Shown here piece after piece: positions 1-5,026 of a stretch of DNA of 5,026 bases. Both the position numbers and the translations under genes were made by a program. This DNA comes from Pseudomonadota bacterium. Lineage in GTDB: Bacteria > Pseudomonadota > Alphaproteobacteria > Rhodospirillales > Magnetospirillaceae. The stretch's first letter is position 1, and each line of letters opens with the position of its first letter. Under the pieces are notes generated by a model. The model ran no database searches and was not told the DNA's origin. It saw nothing but the letters and a program-made list of their open reading frames with translations. The stretch covers positions 1-5,026 of the forward strand of contig JAEZFE010000381.1 in the NCBI GenBank assembly GCA_023437865.1, written 5' to 3'.

Positions 1-422
1 ACAAGAAGGGCGCCGCCTATCTGGGCGCCGGCTTTACCATCAAGCCGCTGTACGACGACTACATCGGCGCCCTGCGGGCCATCGACCCGGTCACCGGCAA
101 GATCGTGTGGGAGTATAAGAACCCGGCGCCGCTGTGGGGCGGCGTGCTGACCACCGGCGGCAACCTGGTTTTCACCGGCACCCCCGAGGGCTTCCTCAAG
201 GCCTTCAACTCCAAGACCGGCGAGGAAGTCTGGAAATTCCAGACCGGCTCGGGCGTGGTCGGCGTCCCCGTCACCTGGGAAATGGACGGCGAACAATATG
301 TCGCCGTGGCTTCGGGTTGGGGCGGCGCGGTCCCGTTGTGGGGCGGAGAAGTCGCCAAGAAGATCAAGGACATCAATCAAGGCGGCATGCTCTGGGTATT
401 CAAACTGCCCAAGAACACGTAA
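1..422 (+). CDS. PQQ-dependent alcohol dehydrogenase (ExaA-type quinoprotein), C-terminal part
   Basis: The gene enters from the left edge, in the frame whose first full codon is at 3, and ends at TAA 420-422, so about 139 C-terminal residues are visible. Two tryptophan-docking repeats of the eight-bladed quinoprotein propeller can be read: [13 protein letters not shown] and [13 protein letters not shown]. The tail carries [11 protein letters not shown] and ends in [10 protein letters not shown], which I recall as typical of quinoprotein ethanol dehydrogenases (ExaA/PedE) rather than of XoxF/MxaF methanol dehydrogenases. Family knowledge: these are periplasmic enzymes that oxidise primary alcohols with PQQ plus Ca2+ or a lanthanide and pass electrons to cytochrome c. 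The metal-binding and active-site residues and the signal peptide lie outside the window, so substrate and metal cannot be decided. A terminator and an AgmR-like response regulator follow directly, as expected for a regulated alcohol-oxidation locus. Confidence 0.9.
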   Translation, partial: KKGAAYLGAGFTIKPLYDDYIGALRAIDPVTGKIVWEYKNPAPLWGGVLTTGGNLVFTGTPEGFLKAFNSKTGEEVWKFQTGSGVVGVPVTWEMDGEQYVAVASGWGGAVPLWGGEVAKKIKDINQGGMLWVFKLPKNT

Positions 423-437
423 AATACCTCCAAAACT

Positions 438-465
438 GGGGCCGGGAAAAACCCGGCCCTCTTTT
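438..465 (+). terminator. Rho-independent terminator after the PQQ dehydrogenase
   Basis: An 8-bp GC stem (GGGCCGGG 439-446 with CCCGGCCC 452-459) closes an AAAAA loop and is followed by TCTTTT (460-465). A G-U pair at 438/460 can extend it. It starts 15 nt after the dehydrogenase stop and ends just before the Shine-Dalgarno sequence of the next gene. It probably ends most dehydrogenase transcripts, with read-through feeding the response regulator. An A-tract at 432-435 pairs with the T-tract, which would make a longer stem of about 428-469. Confidence 0.8.
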
Positions 466-471
466 GGGGAG
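466..471 (+). promoter_or_regulatory. Ribosome-binding site deciding the response-regulator start
   Basis: GGGGAG lies 8 nt upstream of GTG 480, ideal spacing. The in-frame TTG at 474 is only 2 nt away, too close to be used with this site. The site sits on the 3' flank of the terminator and can pair with bases 428-431, so its accessibility may depend on that hairpin (inference). Confidence 0.6.
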
Positions 472-479
472 ATTTGAAC

Positions 480-1106
480 GTGCGAGTCCTGATCGCCGAC
501 GACCATCCGCTATTCCGCGACGCCCTTCATCACGTGACAAGCACGGCCATTCCCGAGGTCACCTGCGTCGAGGCCCACGACTTCGTCCAGGCTCAGGCCA
601 GGTTGGCCGACCCGGACACCTTCGACCTGATCCTGCTCGATCTCAACATGCCCGGCATGGAAGGCTTCACCAGCCTCCTCAAGCTGCGCGAGGAGAGCCC
701 TGAGATCCCCATCGTCGTGGTGTCGGGCAGCGAGGACGCGGCTATCGTCAACCGCGCGCTGACCTGCGGCGCCGCCGGCTTCATTCCCAAGTCCAGCCCC
801 AAGGACGAGATGGTCGCCGCGCTCCGCGCCGTCCTCGCCGGCGAAATTTACCGGCCCAACGAGCCCGCGCCCCGGCGCCCGGCACGTTATGACCTTGAAG
901 AGGAGCTGGGCTCGCTGACCAAGCAGCAGCGCAAGGTGCTGTCGCTGCTGGCGCAGGGCAAATCCAACAAGCAGATCGCCTTCGAACTGGAGGTCACCAA
1001 CACGACGGTGAAGGCCCACATCACCGCGATCCTGCGCAAGCTCAAAGTCACCAGTCGCACCCAGGCGGTGATTGTCGCGCGCCAGGTGGACGGGTTGGGC
1101 AAGTAA
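480..1106 (+). CDS. NarL/LuxR-family response regulator, AgmR/ErbR-like
   Basis: This is a two-domain DNA-binding response regulator of 208 residues from GTG 480, chosen for Shine-Dalgarno spacing; a TTG at 474 would add two residues. The receiver domain (about 1-120) has the acidic pair D7-D8, phosphoacceptor D54 in LLDLNMPGMEG, S82 and the invariant K104 in GFIPKSS, so it should be phosphorylatable. A short proline/arginine linker (about 124-137) leads to a GerE/LuxR helix-turn-helix (about 146-205) with SNKQIA and TTVKAHITAILRKL, the latter including the recognition helix. The ends and the LDLNMPGM and KSSP motifs resemble AgmR/ErbR/ErdR regulators of PQQ-dependent alcohol oxidation in pseudomonads. 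With the dehydrogenase just upstream and a hybrid kinase converging from downstream, the likely role is control of alcohol-oxidation genes. The exact partner kinase and target promoters are inferred. It probably depends on read-through past the terminator or on a promoter inside the dehydrogenase gene. Confidence 0.9.
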   Translation: MRVLIADDHPLFRDALHHVTSTAIPEVTCVEAHDFVQAQARLADPDTFDLILLDLNMPGMEGFTSLLKLREESPEIPIVVVSGSEDAAIVNRALTCGAAGFIPKSSPKDEMVAALRAVLAGEIYRPNEPAPRRPARYDLEEELGSLTKQQRKVLSLLAQGKSNKQIAFELEVTNTTVKAHITAILRKLKVTSRTQAVIVARQVDGLGK

Positions 1107-1110
1107 CGCG

Positions 1111-3303
1111 TCAGTGGGAAATCAGGTGCGACAGCAGTGCCCGCAATTTGGCCGGCTGCACCGGCTTGTTGAGCATGGGCAAGCCAAGTTCCTTCGCACT
1201 GGCACGTATGGTCGGATCGCTATCGCTGGTCACCAGCATGGCCGGCAGGCGATCGCCGAACCGGCTGCGAATTTCCTGGATCTGCGCTAGCCCGTTGGTT
1301 CCATCGCCGAGATGATAATCGGCGATGATTGCGTGGGGCGGTTCCGCCGAGGCGAGCCATGTCGCGACCTCATGGCCCGAGCGCAGCGGCACGACCAGGC
1401 AATGCCAGGCCGCCAGCAGCGCCGAAATGGCCTCAAGGCCGCTAGGATCATCGTCCACGGCGACGACCCGGAGACCGGCGAAATCGTTGCGAGCGGGGGT
1501 GAGGAACGGCCGCACCTCCACCGGAACCACCGTCGTGGCCGCGGCCACCATCGGCACCGTCACGGCGAAGCATGATCCCGAGCCAACCTTCGAACTGACG
1601 TCGAGCGGATGCTTCAGCAGGCGAGCGATGCGCTCGACGATGGCCAAACCCAGACCCATGCCCTTCTCGCGCCGGCGGCCAGGTTGGGCGATCTGCTGGA
1701 ACTCCTGGAAGATCTCGGCCATCTTTTCCTCCGGCACACCCGTGCCGGTATCCCAGACGCCGATGACCAAGTTGTCGCCGCGCCGCTTGCAGCCCAGGAC
1801 CACGCGCCCCCGTTCGGTGTAACGAATGGCGTTGGACAGAAAGTTGCGCAGAATACGGGCCAGGAGGCGCGGATCGGTGCGCACCGCCAAACGGCAGGGC
1901 AAGACCTTGAGACTGATGCCGCAATCGGCCGCCTGCGGCCGATATTCCTTGCCCAACTGCTCCAGCAAAGGACCAATGGGCATGTCGGCCAGTTCGGCCG
2001 TCATCACGCCGGCATCCAGTTTGGAAATGTCGAACAGCGCGCGCAGCAGACCGTCCGTGGCCTCCAGCGCGTTGTCGACGCCGTCCAGCAGGTCGCGTTC
2101 CTGCTTGCCGTGATCCCCTTCGGCCAGAGCAGCCACGAACAGACGGGCGGCATTCAGTGGCTGGTGCAAATCGTGGCTGGCGGCGGCGAGGAACTTGGTC
2201 TTCGACAGGGTGGCCTGTTCCGCCGTTATCTTCGCCCGCTGTAATTCCTCATTGGCGGTACGCAGTTCGGCCGTGCGCTGCTCGACACGGCGTTCCAAGC
2301 CTTCATTGGCCTGCCGAAGGTCGGTAATGTCGCTGTAGGTGATGACGAAGCCGCCATCGGGCATGGGATTGGCGGCCACTTCGACCACCGTGCCGTCCGC
2401 CAGCGTGCGTTCAAAGGAACGCGATATCCGCGCCCGCGCGGTGCCCAGCCGGACGGCCACCAGTTCCTCGGCGTCGCCCGGCCCGTAATCACCGCGAAGG
2501 GCGTTCCAGCGCAGGAAATCAGCGTATGGGGTGCCCTCGGCCTTGAGCCGGTGCGGGAAGCCGTGCATGTCGAAAAATCGCTGGTTCCAGGCAACCAGAT
2601 GCAGGTCGCGGTCGAACACGGCGACGCCCTGCGACAGGCTTTCCAGCGTCGCCTGCAGCAGCACCGACTTTTCCGCCAGTTCGCGCTCACGGCGCTGCTG
2701 TTCGCGCATCTTGATGTCGGTGATATCGGTGTAGACCGCCACCGTGCCGCCTTCGCTGGTGCGCCGCTCGTTGACCTGGACCCAGCGATTGTCGGTGAAG
2801 CGATAGACGAAGGCGCGATCCGGATGGCAATGGTAGGCCAGACGGGCGGCGATCCAGTCCTCCTCGCGGCCGATGGCGTCGCGGATGGCGCCATTGGCCA
2901 CCGCCTTATGAATAATCTTGGTGAAATGGGTGCCGGCGGTGACCGATTGGCCCAATCCGGCGATGAAGCCCACGTAATTGCTGTTCCACAGCACCAACCG
3001 GTCGTGGGCGTCGAACAGGGCGAAGCCCTCGGAGATGCTCTCGATCGCCTCGCGCAGGCGGCGCCGGGCGGTTTCGGCCAGTTCGTTGGCGCGCGTGAGG
3101 TCGTGGTTGACGCTTTCCAGCTGACGCAGGGTGCTCTGCAACTGGCCGGTGCGCTCCTCGACCCGTCCCTCCAGCACGATGGCAGCCTGGAACAATGAGA
3201 AGCCGTTGCCCTGCCAGTCAGTCGAACGCTCGACGCGGTCCATCAGCACCGCGTTGATGCGGCGCAGCTTCTCGTTTTCGCGCTGCAGGTCTTGCCCGGT
3301 CAT
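1111..3303 (-). CDS. nahK: NahK/ErcS'-type hybrid sensor histidine kinase/response regulator
   Basis: A 730-residue cytoplasmic kinase with no membrane segment. Order: N-terminal coiled coil (about 45-85), PAS 1 (about 84-197, ending YTDITD), PAS 2 (about 214-328, ending YSDITD), a second coiled coil (about 332-366), HisKA with phosphoacceptor H377 in ASHDLHQPLNAARLF, HATPase_c (about 475-586) with N487/N491, the D518-T-G-T-G box and GMGLGL 548-553, then a C-terminal receiver (about 612-728) with D617-D619, phosphoacceptor D662, T692 and K713. All catalytic motifs look intact. The H-box and double PAS_7-like layout match NahK/ErcS' of Pseudomonas. In P. aeruginosa NahK is inhibited by the FIST protein NosP and signals through HptB; the ErcS' name reflects its place in the ethanol-oxidation region. 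The ATG at 3303 overlaps the FIST gene stop (ATGA) and no Shine-Dalgarno precedes it, so translation is probably coupled; an in-frame upstream extension would only overlap the FIST gene. No Hpt domain is present, so a separate phosphotransfer protein or direct transfer to the neighbouring regulator is needed. Confidence 0.9.
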   Translation of the reverse strand: MTGQDLQRENEKLRRINAVLMDRVERSTDWQGNGFSLFQAAIVLEGRVEERTGQLQSTLRQLESVNHDLTRANELAETARRRLREAIESISEGFALFDAHDRLVLWNSNYVGFIAGLGQSVTAGTHFTKIIHKAVANGAIRDAIGREEDWIAARLAYHCHPDRAFVYRFTDNRWVQVNERRTSEGGTVAVYTDITDIKMREQQRRERELAEKSVLLQATLESLSQGVAVFDRDLHLVAWNQRFFDMHGFPHRLKAEGTPYADFLRWNALRGDYGPGDAEELVAVRLGTARARISRSFERTLADGTVVEVAANPMPDGGFVITYSDITDLRQANEGLERRVEQRTAELRTANEELQRAKITAEQATLSKTKFLAAASHDLHQPLNAARLFVAALAEGDHGKQERDLLDGVDNALEATDGLLRALFDISKLDAGVMTAELADMPIGPLLEQLGKEYRPQAADCGISLKVLPCRLAVRTDPRLLARILRNFLSNAIRYTERGRVVLGCKRRGDNLVIGVWDTGTGVPEEKMAEIFQEFQQIAQPGRRREKGMGLGLAIVERIARLLKHPLDVSSKVGSGSCFAVTVPMVAAATTVVPVEVRPFLTPARNDFAGLRVVAVDDDPSGLEAISALLAAWHCLVVPLRSGHEVATWLASAEPPHAIIADYHLGDGTNGLAQIQEIRSRFGDRLPAMLVTSDSDPTIRASAKELGLPMLNKPVQPAKLRALLSHLISH

Positions 3304-4562
3304 CGCGCGTCGCCGAAGCCTATGGCGACGCCTGTGAAGGTCTGGTTGACGTGCATGGCGTTGAGCTGCTCGCCGTAGGTGTTGAAACCGATGACATTGT
3401 GGTCGACCAGCAATTGGCTCATGCGGGGCTTGAGCCGCATGCGCTCCATCTCCAGGGATCGCAGCACGCATTCACAGCCGATGATCAACTGGGGCGGGCC
3501 GATCTCGGCGACGACGTCGGTGAAGAGCTGCCGCAAGTTTTCGTAGGGGTCCACGCTGCGGCCCACCGATAGCACCAGCCCTTCGTCGATGGCGCAGAAA
3601 AACGACAGGGAACCGTCCTCGTTGACTTTCTGGATCGAGCGCACGTAATCCGACCCGCCCACCTTCACCACTACGGGATGGGTGGCGAAGATCATGGGCG
3701 ACAGCTCTTCGACCTCCAGCCCGACCATGCGGGCGAACTCCTCGCCAGCGGGTTCGGCGTTGATCTCGGTGACGATGCGCTTCAGCGGTTCGGCGCCGGT
3801 GATCACCATCTTCTTGTCCGACCCGATGAAGTGCTGGGTCTTGAACACCCGGAATGGCGCTTGGCTGTGGATCAGCACCAGCACTGCCGCGTCCTGGTGA
3901 AAGGCGCCGTCCTTGAACACGAAGGTGCGGCTGAAATTCAGGTCGTCGCCGGCCGAACCACCGAACAGCGGTATCTCGCCCATGCCGGCATGCAACGCCG
4001 ACAACACCGTATCCTCCGCTCCCGACATGCCGTCGATCAACAGCATGGCGAAGCATTGCCCCGCGAAATTGGAGCCGACGGTGTCGCGCATGCGCCCCGT
4101 CAGCGCGCGCACCGCGTCGGCCCCATTGGTAACGCCGAATTCGCTGAGGCGGTCAATGCCGATAGCTTCGGCGTGGCAAAGGCGGCGGCCCAGCGACAGG
4201 CCGGTGAGGCTGCCGCTGCGATAGCCTGCCGGGGTGATCTCTCCGGCGCTGGTGCATCCCACCGTCAGCACGCCGGGGAATGCTTCGGCCACGGCGGCGG
4301 CAAGTTCGCGCCGGTCATAGGCCGGCGAACAGAAGAACATCACCAGGGCGGGGTCGGGCTGATCGATCTGCGCCTTGAGCTCGGCGACCGCCAGCCGGGG
4401 ATCGGCGGCTGCGGAATGACCTCGCCGCACACCCGCCGGCTGGCCTGCGCCATCCGCAGCAGCGGCGCCGCCCGAGGCCGGGGCCAGGCGCATGCGCGGC
4501 CGAAGAATGGTGTTTCCCGCCGCAGCGGGCATATCCAGACCATGAGCCATGAAAACCGACAT
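3300..4562 (-). CDS. nosP: FIST-domain sensory protein, NosP-like
   Basis: A 420-residue soluble protein. After an Ala/Gly-rich N-terminal stretch (about 25-53) comes a FIST_N domain (about 70-300) with LVMFFCSPAYDRRELA, VGCTSAGEITPAGY and PLFGGSAGDDL, then a FIST_C domain (about 300-418) with FFCAIDEGLVLSVGR, IGCECVLRSLEMER and the closing NTYGEQLNAMHVNQTFTG. FIST proteins are ligand-sensing modules tied to signal transduction. The NosP subgroup binds haem and NO and is co-transcribed with a NahK-type kinase, the arrangement seen here. That it binds haem is inference: candidate His/Cys ligands exist but I cannot assign them. The ATG at 4562 is chosen for an ACAGGA site 7 nt upstream. A GTG at 4619 with AAGGGG 5 nt upstream would add 19 residues. 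Internal starts (ATG 4493, GTG 4430) would trim the low-complexity region but have weak or no ribosome-binding sites. It is the first recognised gene of the two-gene operon. Confidence 0.88.
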   Translation of the reverse strand: MSVFMAHGLDMPAAAGNTILRPRMRLAPASGGAAAADGAGQPAGVRRGHSAAADPRLAVAELKAQIDQPDPALVMFFCSPAYDRRELAAAVAEAFPGVLTVGCTSAGEITPAGYRSGSLTGLSLGRRLCHAEAIGIDRLSEFGVTNGADAVRALTGRMRDTVGSNFAGQCFAMLLIDGMSGAEDTVLSALHAGMGEIPLFGGSAGDDLNFSRTFVFKDGAFHQDAAVLVLIHSQAPFRVFKTQHFIGSDKKMVITGAEPLKRIVTEINAEPAGEEFARMVGLEVEELSPMIFATHPVVVKVGGSDYVRSIQKVNEDGSLSFFCAIDEGLVLSVGRSVDPYENLRQLFTDVVAEIGPPQLIIGCECVLRSLEMERMRLKPRMSQLLVDHNVIGFNTYGEQLNAMHVNQTFTGVAIGFGDAR

Positions 4563-4569
4563 CCGGTAA

Positions 4570-4575
4570 TCCTGT
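4570..4575 (-). promoter_or_regulatory. Ribosome-binding site of the FIST gene
   Basis: ACAGGA on the minus strand has its AGGA core 7 nt upstream of ATG 4562. It supports this start over the GTG at 4619, although that alternative also has a purine-rich AAGGGG at 4625-4630. Confidence 0.5.
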
Positions 4576-4640
4576 CCGATGGACACCCTACCGCTCGAAC
4601 CACGCTTCAGCAAGGTCACCCCAGCCCCTTGGCGATCTCC

Positions 4641-4665
4641 TCGGTGACCTTCTTGGTGTCACCGA
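4641..4665. promoter_or_regulatory. 8-bp inverted repeat in the divergent intergenic region (candidate operator)
   Basis: TCGGTGAC (4641-4648) and GTCACCGA (4658-4665) are perfect inverted arms around a 9-bp spacer; the centre-to-centre distance is 17 bp. Related GGTGACC/GGTCACC heptamers lie at 4614-4620 and 4692-4698. The repeat lies between the FIST gene and the divergent TonB-like gene, where a regulator of either could bind. No T-tract follows on either strand, so a terminator is unlikely. GTCACC is also a common Val-Thr codon pair in this genome, so chance is possible. Confidence 0.3.
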
Positions 4666-4770
4666 ACAGTCCTTGAAAATCCGGTCGCCATGGTGACCGA
4701 CAGAGGCGGCGCCTGCCATCAGACCTTGGTCGCATGGAACGGCATCGCCGCCTGCGCGCAAGATGGCAGC

Positions 4771-5026
4771 ATGACCCTGATTGGCGATCCTCACCGGCCG
4801 TCATCCCGCTCCGCCTTGTTCCCCGGCGGCATGGGGGTCCTGTTGTCGGCCGCCGCCCATGCCGCGCTGCTGCCGCTGGTCGGCATGGCTTGGCTGGGAA
4901 CACCGCACGAGGACCGGCAAGAGGAGATCGTGCTGACGCTCGAGCTGGTACCGGCGCCGCCAACCGCCAACCCGATCGCGTCGCCCGCGCCAGCCCCAAC
5001 ACCCCCACCGCCCGCGCCCCAAAGGC
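4771..5026 (+). CDS. TonB-like energy transducer, N-terminal part (runs off the window)
   Basis: An open frame without a stop to the right edge gives 85 residues from ATG 4771. A cytoplasmic tail of about 20 residues with several Arg/His precedes a hydrophobic segment (about 22-43, GVLLSAAAHAALLPLVGMAW). This segment contains S26-x-x-x-H30, the spacing of the Ser/His pair in the transmembrane helix of TonB that engages ExbB-ExbD. After a short acidic stretch a proline/alanine-rich periplasmic region begins (about 60-85, with PTPPPPAP), as in TonB spacers crossing the periplasm. Known role of the family: passing proton-motive energy to outer-membrane TonB-dependent receptors. The C-terminal receptor-binding domain is not in the window, so a TolA-like or other proline-rich protein is not excluded. 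The start is uncertain: no clear Shine-Dalgarno precedes 4771. ATG 4690 would lengthen the tail, and ATG 4831 would leave almost no cytoplasmic tail. No Fur-box-like sequence was seen upstream. Confidence 0.72.
   Translation, partial: MTLIGDPHRPSSRSALFPGGMGVLLSAAAHAALLPLVGMAWLGTPHEDRQEEIVLTLELVPAPPTANPIASPAPAPTPPPPAPQR

Noticed and set aside
1151..1170. GCCGG-CTGCA-CCGGC hairpin followed by TTGTT as a terminator for the response regulator
   Set aside because: Only a 5-bp stem with a broken T-tract, inside kinase coding sequence where the bases are explained by conserved NKPVQPAKL codons.
1609..2244. Plus-strand open frame of 211 codons opposite the kinase
   Set aside because: It lies opposite the HisKA/HATPase region, whose catalytic motifs are intact; no domain and a Gln/His-rich composition mark it as a shadow.
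3304..3471. 56-residue N-terminal extension of the kinase
   Set aside because: It would lie wholly inside the FIST coding region in another frame, is His/Arg-rich and lacks domain features; the ATGA overlap at 3300-3303 is the better start.
3678..4676. Long plus-strand open frame (332 codons) opposite the FIST gene
   Set aside because: It is antisense to a gene with clear FIST motifs; its translation is His/Gln/Gly/Arg-rich with no recognisable domain, as expected from GC-rich third-position bias.
4653..4681. Possible sigma70 promoter TTGGTG-N17-AAAATC toward the TonB-like gene
   Set aside because: The -10 match is poor (two of six bases), so it cannot be supported by eye.
4616..5008. Minus-strand open frame of 130 codons opposite the TonB-like gene
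   Set aside because: Most of it is Arg/Pro-rich and antisense to the transmembrane and proline-rich TonB sequence; only the last 20 or so residues look protein-like, and these are reported separately as a finding.

Overview
The window comes from a GC-rich bacterial chromosome. Codon usage and protein style suggest a proteobacterium, plausibly a Rhodospirillales/Magnetospirillum-like alphaproteobacterium, but that placement is inference. It is almost wholly coding and shows no mobile element, tRNA, rRNA or CRISPR array.

Layout: (1) 1-422 (+) is the C-terminal part of a PQQ-dependent alcohol dehydrogenase of the ExaA type. (2) A strong hairpin terminator follows it at once, and then comes a NarL/LuxR-family response regulator (480-1106, +) resembling AgmR/ErbR, the regulators of PQQ ethanol oxidation in Pseudomonas. 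(3) Converging on it with a 4-bp gap is a minus-strand operon: a FIST-domain protein (3300-4562) whose stop overlaps by ATGA the start of a double-PAS hybrid histidine kinase (1111-3303). The pair matches NosP (FIST haemoprotein, nitric-oxide sensor) and NahK/ErcS'. (4) Divergent from this operon is the start of a TonB-like energy transducer (4771 to the window edge, +), separated by about 208 bp that carry an 8-bp inverted repeat.

Working model (inference): the FIST protein senses a small ligand and controls the hybrid kinase. Phosphate flows directly or through an unseen Hpt protein to the adjacent response regulator, which would control the PQQ dehydrogenase operon. In Pseudomonas aeruginosa the corresponding genes (exaA, the agmR/erbR-type regulator, ercS'/nahK and nosP) lie in one larger ethanol-oxidation region. 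Here they are packed into under 5 kb. The best leads are this compact sensor-to-enzyme module, the hairpin between dehydrogenase and regulator whose 3' side overlaps the regulator's ribosome-binding site, and the unassigned divergent control region.
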